64,000 nucleotides of DNA from Ziziphus jujuba (taxonomy: Eukaryota; Streptophyta; Magnoliopsida; Rosales; Rhamnaceae). Of the stretch, positions 50,201-61,719 are shown one piece after another. Positions within the stretch are counted from its first letter, which is position 1; each line of letters begins with the position of its first letter. The stretch is taken from the NCBI RefSeq assembly GCF_031755915.1, contig NC_083389.1:12579001-12643000 (forward strand). The letters are read 5' to 3'. Below the pieces are notes generated by a model. The model was not told where the DNA came from and did not search any database. It saw nothing but the letters and a program-made list of their open reading frames with translations. The translations under genes and the position numbers were made by a program.

Positions 50201-50388
50201 TCCTTTTTCTTTTTAATCCATAACTTGGTTTCGATATAACATTAGCTGCTATATATATATATATATATTATATGCTTTCCCTTATTTATTTAATTCCTTT
50301 TTCTTTTTAATCCATAACTTGGTTTCGATATAACATTAGCTGCTATATATATATATATATATCTTATATGCTTTCCCTTATTTATTAA
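50201..50388 (+). repeat. Tandem duplication of 94 bases
   Basis: TCCTTTTTCTTTTTAATCC starts at 50201 and 50295. The units are almost identical, and each contains GTTTCGATATAACATTAGC and an AT run. A recent two-copy duplication about 600 bases upstream of the TAT gene. Confidence 0.88.
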
Positions 50389-50974
50389 TTTTTTCAAATA
50401 TATGTATATATATATATATTTTTTTTTTTGAGTATTAGCATTGGCAACTATAAACATACTTTATAGTTGCACTTTAAGTCTTAAATTTTTATTTATTTAT
50501 TTATTTATTTTACATCAGTTTTTATTGTATTTTAATCTTTAAAACTACTTTTAATATAATATGTAATAATTTTGGGGTATGTAATACATATTAAAAAAAA
50601 AAAAAAAATTGAAAATTCAGACAACCATAAGGTACTATCAAGTTTATTGGATGTTTCAAAAGTGGTAAAATGTAGACAAAAATAGTTTATTCATCAGAAG
50701 TATACCAAAACCTGAAATTTGGGGAAAATGGCATTTGTGGGATGCTTGGATTGAACTGTGTACCCATCCCGGATAATGCCAAACTCGTTTTTGTTTCCAT
50801 GCAGAGACAGCGTAACTTGAACGTGTGGCAGTCGGGCATGTACTTCGTTCATTAGTCTCTGGCAACCATTTCGCCACCAGTCCATTTATTTTGAGTCTCT
50901 TCTTTTACTAAAAAGCTGAAAGTCCCAGTTCCCAAGACACAACCAGAAGGAGAAAAAAAGAAAAAGAAAAAGTC

Positions 50975-53900
50975 ATGGAAAATGGAAGTTTGAACCATGG
51001 AGTTCCAGATGCGGCTTCAACAACCATCTCCATTAAAGGTATTCTTGGGTTGTTGATGGAAACCATCGATGAAAGTGATACGAGAAAGCTGATTTCACTG
51101 GGTATTGGTGACCCCACTGCTTATTCATGTTTTCACACACCCAAAGTTGCTGAATGTGCTGCTGTTGATTCTCTTCAATCTGAAAAGTTCAACGGTTATG
51201 CTCCTACGGTTGGTCTTCCTCAAACAAGGAGGTAAAAAAAAAAAATTATTTACTGATATCATTAAGTCCTCTTCTCTCTCTAGTAATTCTGTTCCTGCCC
51301 AATTGGGTTTTCTGGGTTGTCTCTTCAATTTAGGATTTTTTTTTCTTTTTTTTTTTTTTTTCCCCCTGAGAATGGAATTGAATTTTGAAATTTCAGCCAC
51401 ATAATTGGGAAAAAGAATAATGGAACTGGAATAACTTTATAGTCTCAGTTTCCATTTTCAATTTAACATTTTTATGCTTTCTCTTTTTTTTTTTTTTTTT
51501 TTTTTTAAATTAAATTAAATTTAATTTTTTAAATTTAATTTTTATAAATTAATATTACCAATGTTTTGTGGGTTTGTTAATGGTAAATATTGTAGTTATT
51601 TTATTGCTGTTGTTGTTAATACTTTCATATTCAGATGTGAAAAATAATCTCGAAGTTGTGTCTCCTGGTTAAATGGTCCACTCTCTCCCTCTGATTTAGG
51701 AGTTGAAGTTTACGTGGCTAATATGTAACCCCATTTCATTGTCTTTCTTGTTTTTGGTTCATTTCTGGCTCTAGCTACTCATCTCTTACACTTGTAATTT
51801 GGTTTTTCAAGTTCAAAGTAGCGCAGATGTAACAACATGGATCCCGTCAAACAAAACCATAAACAATGGCTTAACAGTTCCAAAACAATATTTTGGTATT
51901 TTGACAACCACTTCTATTTCTGGAAGCTGTTTTTACGGTGTCTCAACATCACCTCTGCTTGGTGTTCTGTTGGTCTCTTCATTGTTTTGGTCCAAGTCTT
52001 TGGGAAACTTTCCATATGTTGTTGTAAGGCTTGCTCAAGCAAGCCTTTTCAGTAACTATATATCATCATACTCTTGGTAATGAAGTGATATTTGGTCCAA
52101 CCCAATTCCTCAAACCACAGTACTAATGGGAAAACTGTGATAGAATAATGCGAATTCCTGTCCTTGATGAATTGTGACAAATTTATACTCTAGAATTGGT
52201 AGATTTTCTCAGCAGTAGTTCTTTAAGAGATTAATTAATTGACTAATTGAGCTACTCTCCTCAATCAAAATCTGATATTTGATAACAAAACAGGCAAGAC
52301 AGCTATGTTTGAAAATGAATGTGGTCAACCAAATTAAATGGAGTTGGTTTACATTCATTTGTCTCTTCAATTAAACAAACAGGGTATTTGCTAGAAGGTA
52401 ACCAAATATAAGATAATCTGACATTACTTTCTGTATAACTTGGCATGCCGAATCTTATCAATCATAAAATGTAGCTGGACCTTCATTGACTTTTACTCTA
52501 TCTTCACTTTCAACAGAGCAATTGCTGAGTATTTGTCTCGTGATCTTCCATACAATTTAACTTCTGATGATGTTTTTATCACATCTGGTTGCACACAAGC
52601 TATTGATGTTGCATTGACAATGCTCGCTCGTCCTGGTGCAAACATTTTGCTTCCAAGGCCAGGCTTTCCCATTTATGAACTTTGTGCTGCTTTTAGACAT
52701 ATTGAAGTTCGGCATTTTGATCTCCTCCCTGAGAAAGGCTGGGAGGTTGATCTTGATGCCATTGATGCTCTTACTGATCAAAATACAGTTGCAATGGTAA
52801 TTATAAACCCTGGTAATCCCTGTGGAAACGTTTACAGTTATCAGCATTTGGAGAAGGTTAGTGGTCTGGGGTATGCCCTAAAGTTCCTGAAGACTCTGTA
52901 CTTTTAGAGGCTGTCTTTCTCTAATAAGCATTATCTAAACAAATGGTTCTATTTTGTTGTCTGTGCATTGCAATCAGATTGCGGAAACTGCAAAGAAGCT
53001 TAGAATTCTTGTAATTGCTGATGAAGTTTATGGGCATCTTGCTTTTGGGGGTAATCCATTTGTGCCTATGGGAGTTTTTGGATCCATTGTTCCTATTCTT
53101 ACTCTTGGTTCTCTATCAAAGAGATGGATTGTGCCGGGTTGGCGACTTGGTTGGTTTGTGACAAGTGATCCAAGTGGCATGTTCAGAAAACCCAAGGTTC
53201 TCTCTCTCAAGATGTACTTTAATTTATCTGTAATCTAACAATTAATGCATTCAATTCAATTACTGCTTTTCATGGTAGCATATCTTTACTAATTTGGACT
53301 TTTGAGCATTGCTTTAAATATCACGTAGCAATTCTAAATGATCAACAGAGAAGGTTGAATCTACAATTGTTTGTGGTGATATACATGAGCTTTAATAGTT
53401 TTTATATGCCCAAGTTCCTCTAGCCATAGCTGGTGGAAACTTTATTGAATAAATATGTGCTTTGTTAATAACCTTGCTAAAAATTTATGTTCCTCATTGT
53501 AATATCATGCTTTCATATCTCCAGACTTATGTAATCCAATTATATGATGCTAACTCATCGTTCTACTTCTCTTCTACTCAGATAATTGAGCGTTTCAAGA
53601 AATATTTTGATATTTTGGGGGGTCCAGCAACCTTCATTCAGGTTTGTACCTTGATATATTTTCTTCTGATTTAGTGTAGACATATCAGTTTTCTTAATTG
53701 GTAAAGTACTTGCATTCAGGTTGCAATTTGCAGCTTCTGTGTTCGAAAGCTACCAATTACACAAATATTCTATTGCTACAGGATTGATATGTTGCAAATG
53801 ATAGGAACAAAGTTCAACATTTGTTCATAATTCCTCCAAATCGGAGAAAAACCAAGGGACATAAGAAATTGCTATCATCACTGACACCCCTTTAAAAGTA

Positions 53901-55818
53901 ATAGATGTAAACATGATAGTATTTATTATAGAGTTAGCTTGAAATACAAACTGTATCTTTCATTTCCACATGTCATAGAGTTTTTTTTTTTTTTTTTTTT
54001 TTTTAGTATTTCTTTTATGTATTTCTAATTCCTTTAAAATGTGGAAACTTCTGTTTTAAGCTGAAAAATGCAAATTTTGCATGTAAATCTTACTCTGTTG
54101 CACATAAATAGTTCATCAACTCAATTCTCCTCTCTTTCATTTGGATCTTTGGTACATTAGGCAGCACAGCAAGGTCCTGAAAGCCATGACCAAACTGAAC
54201 TTTTCCTCAAAAAAACTGATTTTCAATTTTGTACCGAAACACATTTCGGAAATTTGTACTTAGGATAAAGAATCCATTTACTCATTTCTAATCTCATTCA
54301 TATTAGGCAGCGGTTCCTCAAATCCTTGAGCAGACAGAAGAAGTTTTCTTCAAAAAAACTAATTATTTGCTGAGGCAGACATCGGAACTTTGTTGTGCTA
54401 TAATAAAAGAGATCCCTTGCATTACCTGTCCACACAGGCCGGAGGGATCTATGGCTGTAATGGTAAGGAAATAGCAAAATTTGCACTTCTCTGTGCTTTG
54501 ACATTCATGGTTTTGTTAATGTGAATTTTGCATATGAATCTTTTTATGAATGCAGGTGAAGCTTAATCTCTCATTACTGGAAGATATTAGTGATGACATT
54601 GATTTTTGTTTCAAGCTGGCCAAAGAGGAATCCGTGATCATTCTTCCAGGTATAATATAGTCAACTGAAATTATAAATTTCAGCACTTTATGCTTCTGGT
54701 AATCTCGCTTACATGTCCTTCTAAGTAGAGAAAATATGAGTAAGTCTTTAATGAGGGAGTCCTTGATTTGTTAAATCTAGGATGCTTATGTAGCAAATGC
54801 TTATTAGTTGGTTGCATATTCAATTGTTATTTGAATTAAAATCTAAAAACCTAAAATGGGATGTGGCAACCTTTATTACTTGCCATGGAAAAATCCCTGA
54901 TTTAATAAAGTCAGGGATTTCCTGACCAGAGAAGTTTGGAGAAAATATTATTACTTTTTTTAGTGGCAACCCATAATTATGATGTTATTTCGTAGTTTGC
55001 TTTGCTGCAGAAACTATTTTGTCGACTTTTGGAGTCTTCTCCTTCAAGAAAACTTGAAAACCATCTTTTTCTAAAATTTCCATACATTTTTTGTAAATTT
55101 AAGATCTCTCTACTCTTGCATATCATAGATTTTCACCAGAAACACTTACAGACTATCGATGTTGCTAATCTCAAGGTATGGGAGTTTGGCACTTTTATCT
55201 CGTTTCTAGATATCCTGATCCACTACCAACACAATATAAAGTTGTTAGATTCTTCTCAATACAAAACTCAATTAATGTCCTTTTCCTTTTGGTAGAAAAG
55301 GCTTCTAAAAAGTTTCCTCTTTATCAAAATTTGATGATTCTAACTTCAAAGAGAGCTGGAGTGCTGAATTTTTCAACTCTTTACTTATCATATAGTTTCT
55401 GTTTAATTTGATTTCACATGCAGGCATGTGAATCTATATGTCAACGAAAAAAATTCATTTATATTTTGCCAAATTTCATTAATTTTCTGCACTTGGATCA
55501 ATATCTGTTTGTGATCTAGATACATCAACCAGAAAGAATCCAAATATGACTAAATTAGTAAAAGTCTCATATTCCAAGTGAACTTGAAGTTTATTTTGAT
55601 CTCACTGATTATGAATACCGTGAAGGTTTTCAAGAAGCTCTGTAATTGATTGTAAATATGGGAAGGGATTTTCTTTTGCAGGGACAGCAGTGGGGCTAAA
55701 GAATTGGCTTCGCATTACTTTTGCTGTTGATCCATCATCTCTGGAAGAAGCATTGAAAAGGGTGCAATCTTTCTATCAAAGGCATGCCAAATCCAAAACC
55801 GTTATAGATAATATATAA
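50975..55818 (+). CDS. TAT: Tyrosine aminotransferase-family enzyme
   Basis: Seven exons: 50975-51231, 52517-52856, 52978-53196, 53582-53641, 54307-54462, 54556-54649, 55682-55818. Together 1263 bases, 420 residues, all phases closing. It is a class I (fold type I) PLP transaminase. Substrate-side motif GDPTAY (45-50), SGCTQAID (109-116), NPGNPCG (183-189), DEVYG (214-218), the PLP Schiff-base lysine in SLSK (Lys247), and the carboxylate-binding Arg in WLRITFA (Arg386) are all present, so it should be active. TAT converts tyrosine to 4-hydroxyphenylpyruvate, feeding tocopherol, plastoquinone and tyrosine breakdown. Related plant paralogues (SUR1, nicotianamine aminotransferase) act on other substrates, so specificity is inferred. 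There is no transit peptide, so a cytosolic enzyme is expected. By neighbourhood it fits Arabidopsis At5g53970. Confidence 0.93.
54161..54262 (+). pseudogene. Fossil duplicate of TAT exon 5
   Basis: Inside intron 4, about 45 bases before real exon 5, a stretch starting after ATTAG with GCAGC resembles exon 5. CTTTTCCTCAAAAAAACTGATT here matches GTTTTCTTCAAAAAAACTAATT in the exon, and ACATTTCGGAAATTTGTACT matches ACATCGGAACTTTGT. It reads for about 34 codons to a TAA but lacks most of the conserved residues. It looks like a decayed tandem exon duplicate, with its AG acceptor still present. Confidence 0.6.
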
Positions 55819-58577
55819 ATATACACAAACAATCTGATCAGCTGGTCTAAAACTGTCTTGGAATCTTGATGAAAGATAAAAATAATCTTCTTCAACATCT
55901 ATATATATAAGTTTGTAATTTTATGTGGAAAATATCTATTCAGAAAAACCTCAGGAAAACTACAGATTCACTGTATTTATCTTCTGGTCCTTATCGAATT
56001 TAGATTTACGTGCTTAAAAATTAATCTTCCACTCAACACACACACCATTAATCTCTTCTCAGGACATACTGATGGATATTATATCTAAATATTCACTATT
56101 AGTTTTTGACTTGTTTTAAAGGTTGAAATTAAAAATGTATTTGGAATTTATACAAAATGTAGTAAACTATTAAAATCTAGAAGATAAAATGAATCTTGTC
56201 TAAATACATATACATCCCAAAGGTATTTTTGAATCTTAATCTTGAAAGATATTTAAGGGCAGATAAAGTAAGTCTAATAGTTTCAATGAAGATGGTTCTG
56301 ATGTGAGAATTACTATAGGTGTATACAAAAAGAATTGAGCTCCTCGGAGATATCTCTTAGTTTATCCTAAAGACATGAATGCCCAAGTCACCCAAAGATT
56401 TCATTTGAAAGTCATCCAACGATTTCAATTCTATTTATCCTTGATGGCCCATTTGGTTTCATATACCAATCATTTGATTTTTTTTTATTTTTTTGGTTGA
56501 TTTTTTGAAATTAAAAACTAATATGGAAAAGTGAACTTATAAAGGTAACCAATTAAATTACTATAAAAGCATATGGATTCCATTGGTATTATCCATATCA
56601 TCAATGTTTCTTAGGATAAATATGTGTTGTATGCATATATAAAAATTCTTAGGTTGTGACCATCTTGATGGCTTTCTATGAGACCTATAATTAGCACATT
56701 TGTATTGAAGATATTGTATATCGTATTATGTTTATAGGATTGAAATCCACTAAAAATTAAATAATAAATTTAAAAGGTTTTAATAGAAGAAAGTATGATA
56801 ACATAAGATAAATCTTTAAATCCATTAAAAAGAATATTTTTATAATTATGTAAACAAGTGTTATAATTTTAAAAATATTTAGTTTGTTTTTCAATTTATT
56901 TTTTTAAAATATAAACAAACCGATTTATTTGCAAGATAAAAAAATCATATTGTAATTTGAAAGCTTCCTCCTTTTATTTTTCTTTAAATCTATATAAATT
57001 TTTAATGAGTTAATGAATTCGAAAATAGATTATATTATTTCTTAATGAACGTATTTGAGTTTTTTATTTCAACATAAAAACTTAATAGAATACAACAAAA
57101 ATACAATTTAATACAATATATTACAAATCTATCCATATTACATTCAACTCTTAGCGAATGCCATTCAATATTTCCTTGCAAATTTAAAATTTTGATACTT
57201 TTTTCTTTCAACCAATTAATCTTTTTGGCAATGAAAATATAAAACATGAAAACAATTTCATTGTAGGCCGCTTTCCAAGTCTTGCCCCATTTTTCCAAAT
57301 GATTTCTCATGATGATGAAGTATACGAAGCAGTAAAGAAAAAGTGAAACAGACTAAAAACTCTAAAAAATGGTGGCCACTAACAAATATGTCAAAGATGA
57401 CAATCTAATTAATAATAATCATTACCGCATTCTGTAAATTAACTCTTAAAATGGTAACAAGGACTGAGAAAACTAGAGAAAAATATAAGTGATGAGTGGA
57501 ATTAAATATAAATCAACAAAAATGTGCCACCATTTTTTGCCATATTCACTTCAGAAGCAAGTTGATAAACAATTTGCACATCCGTTGGATTATTGCTGTC
57601 AAAATATGAGTTTTTTTGGTCTCCTGTTTTTTGAAGATACTAACTTCTATTTTGTGAAGTATTATTTTTAATCAAAACGTTAGGAATAGGAAATGCTCCC
57701 AAATATGTTTGATAATCCCTCGGAAAATTGGACCCAAATTTTTTCAAAACAAAGTTTTGGTTATTGAAATTAATAATTTGTTTAATGCGTTGATGGTGAT
57801 TGGATTTATCCTATTTCTCATCTCTAACCAAGAAATTAAAAACAAAGCAAAATCTTTTTCAAGTAATCATTGTTGATATTATTGTTTTATTATTAAATTA
57901 TAAATTTTAGTGTCAAGTGCCAACGAACACTCAGCAACATTCCTACACACAACAGATTAAAACAATGGAAATGTAAACACAAAAGAATAAAGCCATGTTT
58001 CTCATTTCGCTAAACTCCAAGCCTGGTTTGGCCAAATATACACATCTATAAATATATATATATATATATATTATTAAAACTACATTTTATTTTTATCCTT
58101 ATTAAAAATTATCCCACCATTTTTTTTTTCAAACAACAACTTATTCTTTTTCAATATGAAAAACATTAATTGTTTTTAAGGAAATTGTCGTAATTGTTTG
58201 TAGCAGATTCCATCTGCAAAGCAGAAAGAACAAACCATCACTGGCCAAACGCTACTCTCCAAACTACTTGAAGGCAAATTTCTGCCAATAGTTGAGACAA
58301 AAAAAGTCGAATCCAAATCATTTTACTGTTTTTAATATATAGAAAGTTATATATATATATATATATATATCTTTCCTCTCTTCCTGAATATTTTCATTTA
58401 CAATTTGCATAACTTTGTTGCTAACTAAATCTTCTCCAAATTGGAAAGCTGCAAACTTTCTGATCAGAAATCAGGTAACTAATTACCTTTCCATTAATGT
58501 GTGTGGAGGGTTTTATGATTGTGATTTTCTAATTGAACCTAATCTTTTTTGGTTTCCTTTTGCTTTTTGAAGATTCA
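55819..58577. other. Intergenic region between TAT and class IV aminotransferase genes
   Basis: No coding region can be supported. It is AT-rich with (TA)n runs near 58051-58071 and 58349-58371. A likely non-coding first exon of the downstream gene ends near 58474 at a CAG|GTAACT donor, with a matching acceptor TTTTGAAG just before the ATG. Confidence 0.55.
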
Positions 58578-59488
58578 ATGGAGGTTGAAGCCAGCAATGA
58601 TTTCAAAGTTCATATATTTACATCATCATCTGAGGTGAGGAAACTCAAGAACTTTCTTCAATAAATTACTTGGATTTTGATTTTGCAACTTTAATTTCCA
58701 TGACAAGCAACAAAAAATTTTCTGGAATCTGAGTTTACGGTGGGAGCTTTTGGACAGAGATAAGAAAAATCATAGAGATGGATATGATAAGAACCGGATG
58801 GTAGCTTGCCAAGGCAGCTCCAGATGGAAAATTAAGAAATTTTTTTTTTTATAAATTTTTTTAGCAATTTCAGTGTGACCAAACTAATATTTCTTGTCAA
58901 ATATCTAACATATATATTAACAACAAAGTTACAGGATGATAAAGTAAAAAGTTAATTGTCAATTCACCTAGTGGTAAAGTTGGTAACCCATACCTGGCTT
59001 TAGGAGAGATATATATATGTTTGTGTAGAGGCAAGTTTCCGAATATCCCAATTACCATTACAAGATGATTTCTGGTTAATTAGGACTCGAATTTTGTATT
59101 TTCTGGTGCTTTGAAATATTAACCATTATCATGACATAACCAAAAGTTCCTGCAAGGATCAAAGAATATATATGCCATGTTAGTGATATGCTTATCGCTA
59201 TGCATGCAAGCTGGGATTTGTTGCTCTTCAAGTAATATTGTATTATTCAGCTGCTAGAAAAGCTGAATGAGAAGTGGAGATCAGTGGAAAGGAAACCATA
59301 CCCAGCAATGTATTCCAGCTTTTTTGGTGGAATTATTCTCGACCCCGCTTTGATGGTGATTCCCATAGATGATCACATGGTTCATCGCGGTCATGGCGTG
59401 TTCGATACAGCAGTTTTGTTAAACGGGTGAGTCCTTCTGTACTCTCCTTCCTTCAAACATCTTTCACATTTTTATATCAATCTCATAC

Positions 59489-59520
<32 letters not shown>

Positions 59521-60430
59521 CTACTATATGACTGTGGTTCAATATAATCCTGGCAGATACCTCTATGAACTGGATGCCCATCTGGATCGCTTCCTTTCGT
59601 CTGCATCAAAAGCAAAGATCTCATCTCCATTCTCGCGATCAACTCTTAGAAGCATTCTTTTACAGCTGGCAGCAGCATCACAGCTTAAGACAGGAACTTT
59701 AAGATATTGGTTGACTTCAGGTCCTGGGAATTTCCTGCTCTCACCAGCAAATTGTCCAACATCTGCATTCTATGCAGTAGTCATTGATGAAGATGTTCAC
59801 CAGCGCAAACACGGTGTTGAAGTTATTACATCAACAATACCCATGAAATCACCACTTTTTGCAACAATGAAGAATGTAAACTACCTCCCAAATGTACTTT
59901 CAATAATGGAAGCTGAAGAGAAGGGAGCATTTGCTTCTATATGGGTTGATGATGCAGGTTATGTTGCAGAAGGTCCAAATGTGAATGTTGCTTTCATAAC
60001 ACATGATAAAGAGCTTGTTCTTCCCTACTTTGAAATTATCCTAAGCGGGTGCACTGCAAAGAGGCTTCTTCAACTGGCACCGAAGTTGGTCGAGGAAGGG
60101 TCTTTGAAAGGCGTGAGACTTGCAAACCTTACTGTCGAAGAAGCCAAAGGTTCTGCAGAAATGATGTATGTAGGAAGCACTCTGCCTCTGCTTCCAATCA
60201 TCAAGTGGGATGGGAAACCCATTGGAGATGGTAACTACTATGCTTCATAACTAATATGCCTATCTCACTGGTGAAATTATCTAATGGTGTTGGTTATTAT
60301 AATTTTTTTTTTTTTTTCTTGGGTAACAGGAAAGGTGGGAGAATTGACAATGGCACTCTCAGATTTGCTTTGGGATGATATGGTGGCAGGCCCGGAAACA
60401 ATCAGAACTCCAGTTCCCTACCAGGGATGA
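58578..60430 (+). CDS. Class IV PLP aminotransferase (D-amino-acid transaminase/ADC lyase-like)
   Basis: Four coding exons, 58578-58634, 59251-59426, 59557-60230 and 60330-60430, total 1008 bases, 335 residues. This is the fold-type-IV PLP family that includes D-amino-acid transaminase, branched-chain aminotransferase and aminodeoxychorismate lyase. The entry block DDHMVHRGHGVFDTA (about 59-73), the likely PLP lysine in ATMKNVNYLPNVL (Lys183), AEGPNVNVAF (216-225), the phosphate-binding GCTAKRLLQL (242-251) and EEAKGSAEMMYVGS are intact. Plant members are often annotated as D-amino-acid transaminase-like, and the real substrate is uncertain. The N-terminus (MEVEASNDFKVHIFTSSSE) is acidic and unlike a transit peptide, so a cytosolic enzyme is likely. 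Intron 2 carries a (TG)n run. It lies 2.8 kb downstream of TAT on the same strand, with a decayed tandem copy further on. Confidence 0.92.
58929..59069 (+). mobile_element. Possible tRNA-derived retroposon in intron 1
   Basis: A 117-base segment (58941-59057) has an A-box-like CCTAGTGGTAAAGTTGG and a B-box-like GTTTCCGAATATCCC. It lies between near-identical repeats TTACAGGATGAT (58929-58940) and TTACAAGATGAT (59058-59069). The box spacing is a little long because of an AT insertion. The call is tentative. Confidence 0.4.
59492..59521. repeat. (TG)n microsatellite in intron 2
   Basis: About fourteen TG units, ending some 35 bases before the acceptor of exon 3 of the class IV aminotransferase gene. 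Confidence 0.9.
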
Positions 60431-61719
60431 GACATAAAGTTGTTCAAAATAAACATGTCTGAAGGAACTTTCTTCTTGATTTAGCTGCCTTATTGTGCGT
60501 TATTCTTCTTTGTGCTTGATTTGAAGCAAAGGCCTTGTATGCTTCGTATTTGCTCTCTATGTTTATCAATAAGTGAAAAAAAAATAAAAAAAATTAATGC
60601 GTTTAAATTGTGAGCTGTATTATCTTGAATGGAGAATCAGTGAACTACTTTGATTCATTGAATTTACACACAACACTTGAAAGAATCCTAGATTCTTAGA
60701 AGCTGAAACTTGTAGGAGATAAGCTCATCAGTATGCTTTGACAAGGAAAAAGAAAAGCTTATGAAAGTCTGTTTTCTTAGTTACGAACTGCGGTCAGTGT
60801 CAGAACTTTGTTGCATTGATCCTCTAACTAAACCTGATTTATTTAAAATGTTGGAGAAAATTTGATATTCAAAAAAACTAGGTATTTCTGGACCAGTAAC
60901 CAACAAAACACCTGCAATTGGGCAATAAAGGACCACAATGTGCCACCCTTTTTCTTCTACACCAGTTGACATATCACTATCAGACCAAAATATGCATGTC
61001 AATTGCTGATAACTGGATAAGGGCTCTGATACAAGACAGCGACAAGTAAGAAGAGGACAATCATAAGCCATGCTTCTTTAAACCTGACAGTTTAAATTGT
61101 AGGGGGTAGTAAAGCTTTAAAAAAAAAAAAAAAAAAAAAAAAAACCCTCAAATCTAAAGCAAATTTAGTTCTTGTTATAACTCTCAATTCACTAAACTCT
61201 TGTTTCATCTTTATTGTGGATGGAAAATTATAGCAAATCCAAGTGAGAAATGAAATAGCTTCTCATAATTGTTGTAAGGAAAGGATTATCTACTCTGTGA
61301 TACAAATTTAACATTCCTAGGTTTAATATCTCCACACTGATAAGGAAAACGAAGGAAGGACAGAAATGATTGTAGCACTAATATCCAGAACCCTACTAGA
61401 CAAACTCCTACTAATTGGAAAAACATTGTGATCAGGACATGTTTCTTGTAATTCGTAAGTTTAATAATGTATGGCAGTAAAGGAAAATTGTATGTAATTT
61501 CACCAGCTACTTCCTTTCTTTTGTACCTGCATTTGTTTTATTGGTAATGTCTTAGTTTTATTTTCAACACTTCCATCTATGGGAAGCTGCAGATCTTCTT
61601 CAAATTAAAAATAAGTACCTTTTTCATTGTGCTTTTTTGTCTGGAAAGTTGCATTTACAATTGTGATGATTTCTGAGAAGTTAACTGGTTCCCTAATCTT
61701 TTGTTACTTTGAAGATGCA
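60431..61719. other. Spacer between aminotransferase gene and its pseudogene
   Basis: The start should be the 3' untranslated region of the active gene. A long A-run lies near 61119-61144. The last ~60 bases before 61720 resemble the upstream intron end of the active gene (TTTGAAGAT.CAATGGAGGTTG), so the tandem duplication includes some 5' sequence. No separate gene is seen. Confidence 0.6.

Noticed and set aside
53690..53750. tRNA-like A/B-box pair in TAT intron 4
   Set aside because: TTAATTGGTAAAGTACTTG and TGTTCGAAAGC resemble pol III boxes, but I found no target duplication or tail, so a retroposon call is not supported.
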